Made by a program: the position numbers and the translations under genes. Below are positions 14,176 through 23,147 of a stretch of 32,334 nucleotides of DNA, piece after piece (the stretch's first letter is position 1; each line of letters starts with the position of its first letter). The notes under the pieces were generated by a model. The model did no database searches, was not told the origin of the DNA, and saw nothing but the letters and a program-made list of their open reading frames with translations. The DNA comes from Collinsella sp. (GTDB lineage: Bacteria > Actinomycetota > Coriobacteriia > Coriobacteriales > Coriobacteriaceae), in the NCBI GenBank assembly GCA_014871665.1, contig WGSL01000020.1, positions 1 to 32,334 of the forward strand, in the 5' to 3' direction.

Positions 14176-16359
14176 TTAGAACCAGGAGAAGTCGCTGCGG
14201 GTGACGGTGGCGCCGATGGCGAAAGGCATGCAGGCGATGACCGGATACAGGTAGCGCATGTAAGTCGAGCCGTTGCACGGGCCAATCAGGCACACAGCAA
14301 GCACGCCCAACAGCGGCACCCAGATCGCCAGCGCACGCCATGAATGACGACGCAGCAAGTAGACCACCACGGCGATCATGATCCACACATAGGTGGCCGA
14401 GCTCATGGTGAGCGAGATAAACGGTATGCGTTGTACTGCCACGCGATACAGGTTGATCAGGTGATCGCACCAGCGCACAACCTTGCTATCGACCGGATGG
14501 AAGTCAAAGTACTTGAGGTTATCGGGCTTCGCCATGATCTCGGCACTGCGCGCCGTGCTGTAGACCCACGCATCGCGGGCACTCGGATAAAAGTAGCCGT
14601 AGTAGTTATTGATGAGCGCCGAGATATAGCACTCGGGATCCTTCTTAAACATCTGAGCCCATACCTCAAAATAGGCATCGATGTCCTCCTGCGAGGCGTA
14701 CTCGTTAAAGCAGTTCTTGACGGCATCGGACTTGTCGGGGTTGTAGCGGCGGCCCAGGTTCTCGTACTTGAGTACACGATCGATCACGGCACGCTCTTCG
14801 TCGGTCACCGAACCGTCGCAAGGAGCTTCCACGATGGTGCCGTCCTCCTTAACCGTAGGGTTGACGCCCGAGTTAAGGCCGTCGTGCTTTTGGACGAAAC
14901 GAGCCGTCTGTTGGAACGGAATCGAAAGGATTTCGCGCTTGGAACCAGGCGTGATGTCGTGCGCTGGCATAAAGACCTTGGTGAAGTACATATTAGAGGC
15001 AAGGCAGAGTGCAAGCACCGCAAGAACTCCCACCCAGCGGAAACGCGGGATGCCGCCCGAAGGCGCAGCACCAGCCTGCTTGGCTGCACGATGAGCCACA
15101 TGCGCGTCCCATGCGCAAAACGCCGCCGCGATTACGCATGCCGCCAGGGGAAACACCAGGCCGCCGTTGCGCAGAAACGTGGAACCCATGGCGCCCAGAG
15201 TGAGCAGCAGCCAGTCATGTCGCGCAAAGAGCACGGGGGCTTTCTCGCCCGCTCGCTCGACATTGGCATCACGACGGGGCAAGCCACATGCCACGAGCTT
15301 CACGGTCTGTACCAGCAGCACCAAGAACGCGTCGGCAAAGAGCACGTCTTTGGTGAGCAACGCCGCGTAGTTAGAGAACATCGGCATAAACGCAAAGAAC
15401 AGCAGGATCGCACCGCGAACCGGCAGGCTCACGCCCAGTTTGCGCAGCGACGAAATGGAATAGGCCATGCAGGCGGCCGTAATGACGAACTGAGCACAGG
15501 TGTAGATGGCAAGACCTGCGTTGGCGCTGTTGAACAGTGAAAGCCCCAGCTGGACGCACGAACCGATGATAGCCGTGTGCACCACGGGGTGATGTCCGTT
15601 GAGCAACACATTGGGATTGAGCAGACGCAGGTAGTCACTCGTGCCGTTGGGGTAGTTGAACCACTGGCGAATCTGCGCACCCGTATCTCCCATAAAAAGG
15701 CCGGGCAGCGAAGCGATAAGCGTGGGCGTCCAGGCGATCATAAGCACCAGGAAGGGGCCGGCAAAGGGATGGACCGAGAGCACGGCGTGAGTCACACGCC
15801 ATACGCGGCCAAAGTGCGCTTCGGAAAACGGAATGCGCCGAGAGCTCAGCCAATCCAGGCACTCAAAAGCCAAATAGAAGGCCACGATCGCTAAGAGCAT
15901 CCAGCCCGCGCCGCCAATCCAGGCGCAGACGATGCGGGCTTTGTCGCCAAGGACAATCTCGGCCGAGTCGGTGAGGTCGTAGCTGCGGCCGAACACCATG
16001 CAGATGGCGAAGAACAGCGACGGCAGAATGATCGATGGACGCCAGGTGTCGCCACGGCCAAAGAACACGTAGCGAAACGGCAAGGTGAGCAGGCAGGCAA
16101 GTGCAAGCAGCATGACCGCGTCGGTATGGCCGGCAAACGAAAGGAGCACCTCGTAGCACACGTACAGCATGCCCGAGGCTTTGGGGTCAATCGCCAAGAC
16201 TGCGTTGCTCGACACCGGGGCGGGATCGATGGAAAACGCCGTGGTCGCCAACAGCGCGAGCAAAAATGCGATGAGCGTCTGCTTGGCGGGGTAGCGCTTA
16301 AACCAGACGATGCGGGCAGCGTCGCGCGCAGCCGTTGTGGAGAGGTCGGAATCCTTCAC
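14176..16359 (-). CDS. Large multi-pass membrane protein, DUF6020-like (GT-C-type fold suspected)
   Basis: 727 residues with about a dozen hydrophobic helices and one large external domain around residues 470-640. Features that recall DUF6020: PNGTSDYLRLLNPNVLLNGHHPVVHTA after a luminal loop, LTKDVLFADAFLVLLVQTVKL, IPFQQTARFVQKHDG, RYNPDKSDAVKNCFNEYAS and NNYYGYFYPSARDAW. Proteins of this kind are thought to be GT-C-like glycosyltransferases or polymer-modifying enzymes acting outside the membrane, but this is inference and no substrate can be read. It begins at a GTG (16359) with AAAGG about 10 bases upstream. It is followed after 166 bases by yebC. Confidence 0.75.
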   Translation of the reverse strand: MKDSDLSTTAARDAARIVWFKRYPAKQTLIAFLLALLATTAFSIDPAPVSSNAVLAIDPKASGMLYVCYEVLLSFAGHTDAVMLLALACLLTLPFRYVFFGRGDTWRPSIILPSLFFAICMVFGRSYDLTDSAEIVLGDKARIVCAWIGGAGWMLLAIVAFYLAFECLDWLSSRRIPFSEAHFGRVWRVTHAVLSVHPFAGPFLVLMIAWTPTLIASLPGLFMGDTGAQIRQWFNYPNGTSDYLRLLNPNVLLNGHHPVVHTAIIGSCVQLGLSLFNSANAGLAIYTCAQFVITAACMAYSISSLRKLGVSLPVRGAILLFFAFMPMFSNYAALLTKDVLFADAFLVLLVQTVKLVACGLPRRDANVERAGEKAPVLFARHDWLLLTLGAMGSTFLRNGGLVFPLAACVIAAAFCAWDAHVAHRAAKQAGAAPSGGIPRFRWVGVLAVLALCLASNMYFTKVFMPAHDITPGSKREILSIPFQQTARFVQKHDGLNSGVNPTVKEDGTIVEAPCDGSVTDEERAVIDRVLKYENLGRRYNPDKSDAVKNCFNEYASQEDIDAYFEVWAQMFKKDPECYISALINNYYGYFYPSARDAWVYSTARSAEIMAKPDNLKYFDFHPVDSKVVRWCDHLINLYRVAVQRIPFISLTMSSATYVWIMIAVVVYLLRRHSWRALAIWVPLLGVLAVCLIGPCNGSTYMRYLYPVIACMPFAIGATVTRSDFSWF

Positions 16360-16402
16360 AGTCCGAAAGCCTTTCTAGAAACCTATCAAACTCGGCAAGA
16401 CC

Positions 16403-16431
16403 ACCACAAAGGTGCCTGTCCCCTTTGTGGT
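16403..16431. repeat. REP-like palindrome at the lgt stop
   Basis: ACCACAAAGG (16403-16412) and CCTTTGTGGT (16422-16431) are exact reverse complements around a TGCCTGTCC loop. It ends 2 bases before the lgt stop codon. Confidence 0.7.
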
Positions 16432-16433
16432 AG

Positions 16434-17255
16434 TTAGGCGTCGAGGTAGATGCGCTGGGGGCGATTGCGGTGTCGGGCGAAAATGATGAGCGCCAGGCCC
16501 GCGATCACGAGCGGCAGGCTCAGCAGCTGGCCCATGGTGATGACGCCGCCCAGCAGATAGCCCAGCTGCGCATCAGGCACGCGCACGAACTCAACGAGAA
16601 AGCGGACGATGCCGTACCCCATCACGAACACGCCCATAAACGTACCCTGGGGCAGCAGCGGCTTTTTGCGGCTGAGCACCTGCAAAATACAGAAGAGCAC
16701 GACGCCCTCAAGAAACGCCTCGTAGAGCTGGGAGGGATGGCGCGGCATATCGCCCGCGGTGCCGCCAAAGACCACACCCCAGGGCAGATCGGTCGGCTTG
16801 CCCCACAGCTCGCCGTTGACGAAATTGGCACAACGGCCCAGGCACAGGGCCAGCGGGGCGCCGATCACGGCAAGGTCGGCGATAGTCCAGGCGTCGAGCT
16901 TATACATGCGGCACACGATGATGCCGCCCAAGATGCCGCCCACCAGGCCACCGTGGAAGCTCATGCCTCCCTCGTTGGTGGCAAAGATCTCGAGCGGGTG
17001 AGTCCAATAGTAGCCATCGCCGTAAAAGACGACGTAGAACAGGCGCGCGCCGATGATGAGGCCAAAGACCGCACCGACCACGACGCTCGTCAGGTCATCG
17101 ATCGTGATGTCGAAGCCCCAACGACGCTGCGTGCGGTACATAACGACCGCCGTGAGCAGAGCGCCGACCACGTAGGCCAGGCCGTACCAGTAGATGGTGA
17201 TGGGACCCGCCGAGATCGCGACGGGATCAAGCATATGGTAGAGGTCGTTGAGCAT
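16434..17255 (-). CDS. lgt: Prolipoprotein diacylglyceryl transferase
   Basis: Transfers diacylglyceryl from phosphatidylglycerol to the lipobox cysteine of prolipoproteins, first step of lipoprotein maturation at the membrane. About 273 residues with seven membrane helices. Family signatures: YGLAYVVGALL, GARLFYVVFY, the catalytic-region MSFHGGLVGG, the Lgt motif LGRCANFVNGELWGKPTDLPW, RHPSQLYEAFLEG and RFLVEFVRVPDAQLG. I chose the ATG at 17255, which has AGAGGG 6 bases upstream and gives a normal N-terminus (MLNDLYHMLDPVAI); an upstream in-frame start at 17282 adds nine residues with less support. Confidence 0.96.
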   Translation of the reverse strand: MLNDLYHMLDPVAISAGPITIYWYGLAYVVGALLTAVVMYRTQRRWGFDITIDDLTSVVVGAVFGLIIGARLFYVVFYGDGYYWTHPLEIFATNEGGMSFHGGLVGGILGGIIVCRMYKLDAWTIADLAVIGAPLALCLGRCANFVNGELWGKPTDLPWGVVFGGTAGDMPRHPSQLYEAFLEGVVLFCILQVLSRKKPLLPQGTFMGVFVMGYGIVRFLVEFVRVPDAQLGYLLGGVITMGQLLSLPLVIAGLALIIFARHRNRPQRIYLDA

Positions 17256-17280
17256 ATCGATCCCTCTGCTCCCTACATAC

Positions 17281-17318
17281 AAATGCGGCCGCGGGCCTTA
17301 CACTCGCAGCCGCATATT
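17281..17318 (-). terminator. Possible terminator after the NifU-type gene
   Basis: On the minus strand ATGCGGC (17315-17309) and GCCGCAT (17289-17283) form a 7-base stem with a 19-base loop, followed by TTTGTATG. Weak U-tract. Confidence 0.35.
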
Positions 17319-17364
17319 TGGACGTAACGTCTACGCGGAGCGTACCGTCCGCAGCTTTCGCATC

Positions 17365-17643
17365 TTAGAACGGCGCGTACTCGTCGTACAGGTCCTCGGC
17401 CTCGCCGGAAGCATTGACCTGCTCAACGCGGGTAACGCCGGGCACATGCTCCTTCAAGATGCGCTCGATACCCATGGAAAGGGTCAGCGAGCTCATGGGG
17501 CAGCCGGCGCAGGCGCCCTGCAGTTCCAGCTTGACGACACCCTCGTCGTCGACGCCCACATACTCCATATCGCCGCCATCGGCCTGCAGGTTGGGGCGAA
17601 TCTCTTCAAGAACCTTCTTAAGCAGCTCTTCGTTAACAGCCAC
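17365..17643 (-). CDS. NifU C-terminal domain-like Fe-S scaffold protein
   Basis: A 92-residue protein made of one NifU_N-lacking, Nfu-type domain. LQADGGDMEYVGVDDEGVVKLELQGACAGCPMSSLTL carries the CxxC that binds a [4Fe-4S] cluster between subunits, and a typical IERILKEHVPGV follows. It probably delivers Fe-S clusters to apo-enzymes, which fits an anaerobe whose neighbours here include an Fe-S activase. It begins at a GTG (17643) with AAAGGAG 6 bases upstream. Confidence 0.9.
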   Translation of the reverse strand: MAVNEELLKKVLEEIRPNLQADGGDMEYVGVDDEGVVKLELQGACAGCPMSSLTLSMGIERILKEHVPGVTRVEQVNASGEAEDLYDEYAPF

Positions 17644-17813
17644 AGGGGCTCCTTTCTCACAATAACGCGGGCACGCCCGCGGACAGAAGCTATGTTACTA
17701 CAGCCATGTACCCGCTCACGAGCCGTCCATGCGCGCGGACGCGACTTTCACGAGTAGTCAATTTGGGACGGGGCTCTTTTGGCTGTTTTGCCGCCAGCTG
17801 GCGTTGGCACGCG
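17644..17813. other. Intergenic stretch with hairpins and REP-like core, no gene
   Basis: Contains CGCGGGC/GCCCGCG (17667-17682) in the leader of the NifU-type gene, a GGGACGGGGC core at 17765-17774 and a perfect 12-base palindrome CGCCAGCTGGCG (17791-17802) just before the stop of the dCMP deaminase gene. No reading frame here is convincing. Confidence 0.5.
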
Positions 17814-18338
17814 CTACTGCTGAGCCTGTCCCCCGGTACCAATCTGGACATCGACGATGACCTGGCGGTAACTGATGCCGCAGGAGTCGAGAATGCGGCG
17901 GCTGATACGGCCGTCATCGGTGTCGGCATACTTGTTGTCCAGGTAGACGACCTCGCCCACGCCCACCTGCGCCAGGATCTTGGCGCAGTCGTGGCACGGG
18001 AACAGCGTGACGTAGACCGTGGAACCCTCAAGGTCTTTGAGCGAGCCGCGGTAGTTGAGCACGGCGTTTGCCTCGGCATGCACCACGTAGTTGTGCTTGT
18101 CCTGCAACGGGTCATCGCTCGTGCCCCACGGGAAAAAGTCATCGTTGAGCGCCGAGGGCGTACCGTTGTAGCCCACCGAAAGGATGCGGTGGTTGGTGTT
18201 GGCGATGCACGCGCCCACCTGCGTGTTGGGGTCCTTACTGCGGCGCTGCGCGGCGATGGCCACGCTCATAAAGAACTCATCCCAGCTAATAACGTCGCGG
18301 CGCTTGCCCGACGCAGTTTGATGAAGATCGTCCGACAT
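17814..18338 (-). CDS. dCMP deaminase (ComEB-like)
   Basis: Zinc-dependent deamination of dCMP to dUMP for thymidylate synthesis. The 174-residue protein shows SWDEFFMSVAIAAQRRSKDPNTQVG at the start, the zinc and catalytic HAEANAVLNY block and the PCHDCAKIL motif with the two zinc cysteines, then VVYLDNKY. It also matches the ComEB proteins of Firmicutes, which are of this family. The ATG at 18338 follows GGAGG by 8 bases; an upstream in-frame start at 18416 would overlap the coaX end and has no ribosome site. It lies 80 bases after coaX on the same strand. Confidence 0.93.
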   Translation of the reverse strand: MSDDLHQTASGKRRDVISWDEFFMSVAIAAQRRSKDPNTQVGACIANTNHRILSVGYNGTPSALNDDFFPWGTSDDPLQDKHNYVVHAEANAVLNYRGSLKDLEGSTVYVTLFPCHDCAKILAQVGVGEVVYLDNKYADTDDGRISRRILDSCGISYRQVIVDVQIGTGGQAQQ

Positions 18339-18418
18339 GCCAGACACCTCCGAAATCGCAATAGTTTGACCCATTGTAGCAGGTGAAAGGTAGGGGCGCT
18401 TATCCCACCGCCCCATCG

Positions 18419-19270
18419 CTACGCGCGGCGGGGCTTTTGGTTGATGTGGTAGAGCTCGGCGAGGCCCCGCAGCGTCAGCGCGTCGTCGACCGTCAGGCTA
18501 TGGCCGACCAGCGCCGCAAGCGCCTTGGCATCGTCGCCGGTAATGACGATGGGCACATCGCCCTCCCCCGCGGCCTTGGTCGCACGCATCTCGGCAAGCA
18601 CCATGTCGAGCATGCCGTCGATGCGCGCCACCTCGCCCAAAACCACGCCCGAACGCATGGCCTCGCGCGTGTTGCGGCCGATGACGTGTGTCGGCGCCGA
18701 GGGCTCGACCTGAGGCAGGCGCGCTGCTGCCGCCGAAAGCGAGCGGGCGCCGAGCGCCAGCCCCGGCGCGATAACGCCGCCGACAAAGGTACCGTGCGCG
18801 TCGATGACCTCGATATTGGTCGTCGTGCCCAGGTCGATCACGATGCACGGCGAGCCGTAGACGGCGCGGGCCGCCACGGCGTCGGCGATGCGGTCGGGAC
18901 CGATCTCGGCCGGGTCATCGTAGTGCACGGGTATGCCGGTCTTGAGGCCCGGCCCCACCGTGAGCACGCGCCCCGTGCAGGTACGGGAAAGTGCCGCCTT
19001 CCACGGGCGCTCGAGCGCCGGGACCACGCAGCTCAGCACAGCAGCCGCGGGCACAAGCGCACCCGGCATGCCCGCATCGGCCGCCAGTGCGGCCATGACC
19101 TGCACGAGACGCATGCGTGCCTCGTCTGCTGTGATGCTCGACGGCGTGGTGATCTCGCACGTCGCAAGCGGGCATTCCTGTGCCGCGGCCGAATCCTCGG
19201 CAAACAGGCCAAAGCGAATGAACGTGTTGCCCACGTCGACCGTCAATATATATGCGCACCCATTAAGCAT
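18419..19270 (-). CDS. coaX: Type III pantothenate kinase
   Basis: ATP-dependent phosphorylation of pantothenate, first step of CoA synthesis. The 283-residue protein has the ASKHA-fold marks of CoaX: LTVDVGNTFIRFGLF near the N-terminus, the DDPAEIGPDRIADAVAA substrate block, IDLGTTTNIEVID, GGVIAPGLALGARSLSAAAARLP and ITGDDAKAL. Start at ATG 19270, with AAAGGAG 8 bases upstream; an in-frame start at 19324 would lie inside the promoter region. Divergent from the OPT transporter gene. Confidence 0.94.
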   Translation of the reverse strand: MLNGCAYILTVDVGNTFIRFGLFAEDSAAAQECPLATCEITTPSSITADEARMRLVQVMAALAADAGMPGALVPAAAVLSCVVPALERPWKAALSRTCTGRVLTVGPGLKTGIPVHYDDPAEIGPDRIADAVAARAVYGSPCIVIDLGTTTNIEVIDAHGTFVGGVIAPGLALGARSLSAAAARLPQVEPSAPTHVIGRNTREAMRSGVVLGEVARIDGMLDMVLAEMRATKAAGEGDVPIVITGDDAKALAALVGHSLTVDDALTLRGLAELYHINQKPRRA

Positions 19271-19297
19271 CGTCGGCGCTCCTTTCGTCTGCCCAGC

Positions 19298-19352
19298 AGT
19301 ATATCGCCTACCTAAACCAGTCATCCCAAAATGACTAGCTTACGGCTATACT
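19298..19352. promoter_or_regulatory. Divergent promoter region with inverted repeat, coaX and OPT genes
   Basis: TATACT occurs on the minus strand (19303-19298) for coaX and on the plus strand (19347-19352) for the OPT gene. Between them AGTCAT (19319-19324) and ATGACT (19331-19336) form a 6-base inverted repeat with a 6-base gap that could be an operator. No good -35 boxes were seen. The OPT leader of about 105 bases is GC-rich and has a hairpin (TATCCG with CGGATA) near the ribosome site. Confidence 0.4.
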
Positions 19353-19461
19353 GGTGCGCGGTCGCGCGCGAGCTCACGCGGCGGCCCTTGGTAACCCGAC
19401 TTCCCGCACCGTATCCGTAGCGGCGCTCCCGGGGAAGCGGATATACGCAAAGGAGTTTTAT

Positions 19462-21165
19462 ATGAGCAATCCCTCGAACCGCGCTTCGATGCGCGGGCAA
19501 CTCACGCTGCGCGGCGTCGTCATCGGCGTCCTTGGCTGCGTGATCATCACGGCAAGCTCGGCCTACACCGCCCTCAAGATGGGCGCCCTCCCCTGGCCGA
19601 TCATTTTCGCTGCCGTCATTTCGCTGTTCTTCCTGAAGCTCATGGGCAACGCCAGCCTCAACGAGGCCAACGTCACCCACACCATCATGTCCGCAGGCGC
19701 CATGGTCGCTGGCGGTCTGGCGTTTACCATCCCGGGCGCCTGGATGCTGGGCTATGCCGACCAGATCAGTTGGCTCGACATGTTTATCGTGGCACTCGCC
19801 GGCACTATCCTAGGCCTGCTGGCCACGGCACTCATCCACCGTCACTTTATCGTGGACGCCGCGCTTGAGTTCCCCACCGGCAACGCCGCAGCTCAGACCC
19901 TGCGCGCGACCGAGGCCGGCGGCAAGACCGGCAAGCAGCTCTTTGGCTCCATGGCCATCGCCGGCATCTACAGCGTGCTGCGCGACGCTCTGGGCATTGT
20001 GCCCAGCATGCTGTGCACGCTCAATATCCCCGGCGTGACCTTTGCCATCTACAACTCGCCCATGTTGCTGTCCATCGGCTTTTTGGTGGGCTTCGCCCCC
20101 GTCGCGTTCTGGTTTGCCGGCGCGCTGCTGGGCAATTTTGGCATCATCGTCGGCGGCACCGCTGCCGGTCTGTTTGACGTTATGACCGCACAGGGCATCG
20201 TCAAGTCCCTGGGTATGGGCCTCATGATGGGCTTTGGCGTCGCCGTCGTCCTCAAGGACATCCTTCCGCAGGTCGCCGGTATCGTCCGCGGCCTCGCCGC
20301 CGACAGCTCCACCGACACCGACGAGCAGTCGCTCATCTCGGGCTCCCTTAAACTCGACGCCGGTATCATCGGCCTGGGCGCTGCCGCCATCGCCGTGATC
20401 ATCGCCATCGTGCTCGACCTTGGCCCCGTTCCGGCCGTCATCGTCACGCTGTTCACCTTTGTCACCACCATCATGAGCGCGCAGAGCTGCGGCCAGACGG
20501 GCATCGACCCCATGGAGATCTTCGGCCTCATCGTCATGCTCATCGTTGCCGCCTTCGCGCAGCTCGCTCAGGTCAAGCTGTTCTTTATCGCCGGCATCGT
20601 GGCCGTGGCGTGCGGCCTTGCGGGCGACGTCATGAACGACTTCAAGGCCGGCGCCGTGCTGGGCACCAACCCGCGCGCGCAGTGGGTCGGCCAGGCCATT
20701 GGCGGCATCGTGGGCGCCCTGGTCGCCGCCGCCGTCATGGTCGCGCTCGTCACCGCCTATGGTCCGGACGCCTTTGGCCCCGACAAGAGTTTTGTGGCCG
20801 CACAGGCAAGCGTGGTCGCCACCATGGTCTCGGGCATCCCGAGCGTGCCGTGGTTTGCGGGCGGCTTTATCGCCGGCATCGTCATGTACTGGCTCGGCAT
20901 TCCGGCCATGATGATCGGCCTGGGCGTGTACCTGCCGTTCTACATGTCGCTCACGGCCTTCCTGGGCTCCTGCGTCAAGCTCGCCTACGACAAGTGGGCA
21001 GCCCACCGCGATGCCAACGCCGGTCTTTCGGACGAGGAGAAGACCGCCAAGGATGCCGCCTTCCAGGAGCAGGGCCTGGTTGTCGCCAGCGGCCTGCTCG
21101 GTGGCGAGTCCATCGTCGGCGTTATCCTGGCGTTTGTCTCTGTTGGCCTGAGCCTGCTGGGCTAA
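19462..21165 (+). CDS. OPT-family (oligopeptide) transporter
   Basis: Membrane uptake protein of the OPT family; bacterial members are believed to import oligopeptides or metal chelates. The 567-residue protein has about 14 hydrophobic segments. Features: QLTLRGVVIGVLGCVIITASSAYTALKMGALPWPIIFAA at the start, ALEFPTGNAAAQTLRATEAGG (an OPT hallmark), and AGFDVMTAQ- and NDFKAGAVLGTNPRAQ-type loops, also typical. The ATG at 19462 is preceded by AAAGGAG. An in-frame ATG at 19354 is too early and lies where the leader should be. A strong terminator follows. Substrate not determined. Confidence 0.9.
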   Translation: MSNPSNRASMRGQLTLRGVVIGVLGCVIITASSAYTALKMGALPWPIIFAAVISLFFLKLMGNASLNEANVTHTIMSAGAMVAGGLAFTIPGAWMLGYADQISWLDMFIVALAGTILGLLATALIHRHFIVDAALEFPTGNAAAQTLRATEAGGKTGKQLFGSMAIAGIYSVLRDALGIVPSMLCTLNIPGVTFAIYNSPMLLSIGFLVGFAPVAFWFAGALLGNFGIIVGGTAAGLFDVMTAQGIVKSLGMGLMMGFGVAVVLKDILPQVAGIVRGLAADSSTDTDEQSLISGSLKLDAGIIGLGAAAIAVIIAIVLDLGPVPAVIVTLFTFVTTIMSAQSCGQTGIDPMEIFGLIVMLIVAAFAQLAQVKLFFIAGIVAVACGLAGDVMNDFKAGAVLGTNPRAQWVGQAIGGIVGALVAAAVMVALVTAYGPDAFGPDKSFVAAQASVVATMVSGIPSVPWFAGGFIAGIVMYWLGIPAMMIGLGVYLPFYMSLTAFLGSCVKLAYDKWAAHRDANAGLSDEEKTAKDAAFQEQGLVVASGLLGGESIVGVILAFVSVGLSLLG

Positions 21166-21190
21166 ACCAAACAACAACGCACCCGTGCAG

Positions 21191-21226
21191 AGCGCGGGGT
21201 CGGAGACCATCCGGCCCCGCGCTTTT
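21191..21226 (+). terminator. Intrinsic terminator of the OPT gene
   Basis: AGCGCGGGGTCGGA and TCCGGCCCCGCGCT form a 14-base stem (one G-U) with a short loop, followed by TTTTT. The rest of the gap to 21379 has a small hairpin and no gene. Confidence 0.9.
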
Positions 21227-21379
21227 TGTATCTGCCGAAACCCTCGGCAGTACTTGTATGTGGCGTGTCTTCCTTTGCCTGCTCGCCTAAGTTCCATGTC
21301 AAGATGACCGCCCCGCCCGTCACGGTGTAGAGTACATGCTGCGAACGCACCCGCGTTCCTACGGCAATACGAGGTGGAC

Positions 21380-22519
21380 ATGGAACTCGATAAACAACAG
21401 CTCAAGCGACTGCGCGAGCGCCATCATCGGCGCCATGGCATCCGCCCCGCCCACAGCGAGGCCATGGAGAACGCAAGCCGCTTTCTAAAGCAGGCATTCA
21501 ACATTCGCGAGGGTCGCGCGCCCTACCACGTGATTCGCAAGCGCTTTGTAAACGGGGCGCGGCTGACCGGCTCTCACCTGTGCATCCTCATCATCGCCAT
21601 GCTCATCGCGAGCATCGGCCTCGATATCGACTCGGACATTGCCATCGTGGGCGCCATGCTCATCTGTCCGCTCATGGGCTCGGTCCTTGCCATGGCATAC
21701 GGCATCGCCACGCTCGACCGCGAGATTGCCGTCGAGGCCGTCGCCGGCCTCGTGCTGCAGATGGCTTTTTGTCTGATCACGTCCACGCTGTATTTTAAGC
21801 TCTCGCCCCTTGGCACCACCACGGCCGCCATCATCGACAATTCGACACCGACTGTGTGGGACCTTGCCGTCGCACTTGCGGGCGGCTTTGCGGGTGGCCT
21901 GGGCAACTCGCGCGACCAGGAACCCGCCACGCTCATCGCCGGCGTGGCCGTGGCGACCGCGCTCATGCCGCCCCTGTGTGCGGCGGGCTATGGCATCGCC
22001 ATCGCAAGCGGGTCACTGTTTCTCTCGGCGCTTTATGAGTTTGGCATCAACGTGGTCTTTATCGCACTGGCCGCCGAAGCCGTGCTGCTTCTATTGCGCG
22101 TGCCGCTCAAGCGCGACCTCAACGGCGACGGCATTGTGACTGCCGAGGAAGATGCCGAGGTCGACGAGCTATCACGCAAGGTGCGCCGCCGCATCATTGT
22201 GGGCACGGTAGTCTTTGCCATCCCCTGCATCGTTATGACGGCGGGGTCTATTGGCTCGACGCAGGCCGGCGTGCAGGACGGCTACGGCGTCACCGAAACC
22301 ACGCGCGAGCTTGCGGCGGTGCTGCCAGGCTTTAAGGACTACACCGTCGCCGTCGAGACCTCGGCTACCGAAGGCGAGGAGGAGGGCATCGTCGAGCGCG
22401 AGATTGTCGCCCATGTGACGACAAGCGAGGCGCTCGGGGCACACGACCGCCACGTCGCTCGCAAGCTCATCGACCTCAATGTGCCTGAACTCGATCGCGT
22501 GGAATTTGACGTGAAGTGA
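21380..22519 (+). CDS. DUF389 (TIGR00341-type) membrane protein
   Basis: Function of the family is unknown. 379 residues: a basic N-terminus rich in Arg/His, a central membrane domain (about residues 60-240) with helices such as LCILIIAMLIASIGLDIDSDIAIVGAMLICPLMGSVLAMA, the family motif GLGNSRDQEPATLIAGVAVATALMPPLCAAG, and a soluble C-terminal domain of about 110 residues after another helix. The ATG at 21380 lies 6 bases after GAGG; a GTG at 21374 is in frame but less likely. It is monocistronic between terminators. Confidence 0.87.
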   Translation: MELDKQQLKRLRERHHRRHGIRPAHSEAMENASRFLKQAFNIREGRAPYHVIRKRFVNGARLTGSHLCILIIAMLIASIGLDIDSDIAIVGAMLICPLMGSVLAMAYGIATLDREIAVEAVAGLVLQMAFCLITSTLYFKLSPLGTTTAAIIDNSTPTVWDLAVALAGGFAGGLGNSRDQEPATLIAGVAVATALMPPLCAAGYGIAIASGSLFLSALYEFGINVVFIALAAEAVLLLLRVPLKRDLNGDGIVTAEEDAEVDELSRKVRRRIIVGTVVFAIPCIVMTAGSIGSTQAGVQDGYGVTETTRELAAVLPGFKDYTVAVETSATEGEEEGIVEREIVAHVTTSEALGAHDRHVARKLIDLNVPELDRVEFDVK

Positions 22520-22593
22520 TGCCGGCGCGGGATGAGCGCTCGCACGGACGCAAGTTATGACGAGGCGCAGACGCGATACGGACACGAGCAAAT

Positions 22594-22635
22594 AGAGGGG
22601 TTCAGTTCACACCCGTGCCCCGCTCGCTGTTTTAT
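22594..22635 (+). terminator. Possible terminator of the DUF389 gene
   Basis: GAGGGG and CCCCGCTC can pair around a loop of about 19 bases, followed by GCTGTTTTATT. The stem is imperfect. Confidence 0.35.
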
Positions 22636-22644
22636 TGCCGTGAA

Positions 22645-23094
22645 TCAACTGTCCAGATCGACATCGCCCGACTCCACCATAAACGCAGGTTTGGTGCTCA
22701 CCAGATAAAATCGGGTCACTTTGCTATCTCTAAATAGATAGAGCTGGCCCTGCTCGCGTCGGCGCGACATATACGCCACGTGAACCATACCGAATTCTTC
22801 GCCGTTTCCCTTCTTTAATATCAGGATGTTGGGGTCATCCGTACGCTTGAACTGCCCGTCTGTGCAGATTCCGTCTTGGTCGACCAGCTGCCATCGACAG
22901 CCATCCTCCTCAAGAAAGGCCAGGATTTCCAGACTCGTTTTGTCATCCCGATAGTAACCATCAATGGCAAACCCTTCGGAAGCGCATTCCTGCATATAGG
23001 ACGTTTCTCGGCTTATAGCAAACAGCCCTGTAGCGCCCAGGAGCACAGCCAGGCAGACCACTGCAATGGTTATCGAAATAGCACGGCGACCCAT
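22645..23094 (-). CDS. Small membrane-anchored protein of unknown function
   Basis: 149 residues. An N-terminal helix (about 7-28, SITIAVVCLAVLLGATGLFAI) anchors a soluble domain with three cysteines (near residues 37, 67 and 77) and several short beta-like stretches (LEILAFLEEDGCRWQLVDQDG, LYLFRDSKVTRFYLV). No family recognised. GC is lower than in neighbouring genes. The start at 23094 has a poor ribosome site, but a short upstream frame with a good one stops 1 base before it, so translation may be re-initiated. Being next to an arylsulfotransferase remnant, it may belong to acquired DNA (inference). Confidence 0.6.
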   Translation of the reverse strand: MGRRAISITIAVVCLAVLLGATGLFAISRETSYMQECASEGFAIDGYYRDDKTSLEILAFLEEDGCRWQLVDQDGICTDGQFKRTDDPNILILKKGNGEEFGMVHVAYMSRRREQGQLYLFRDSKVTRFYLVSTKPAFMVESGDVDLDS

Positions 23095-23095
23095 G

Positions 23096-23134
23096 TTAGC
23101 CCAACCGATAGTTGTTTAACGGAGCGCGAAACAT
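23096..23134 (-). CDS. Possible 12-residue leader peptide coupled to the downstream gene
   Basis: ATG at 23134 with GGAGG 8 bases upstream opens a frame of 12 codons that ends in TAA, one base before the ATG of the membrane-anchored protein gene. The Shine-Dalgarno of this short frame is much better than that of the gene it precedes. It may serve to load ribosomes for the next frame. Confidence 0.3.
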   Translation of the reverse strand: MFRAPLNNYRLG

Positions 23135-23147
23135 ACCTGGAACCTCC

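Noticed and set aside
19810..21405. 531-codon minus-strand frame opposite the OPT transporter
   Set aside because: Rich in His, Asp and Gly, as expected from the reverse of membrane-protein codons; no ribosome site or motif.
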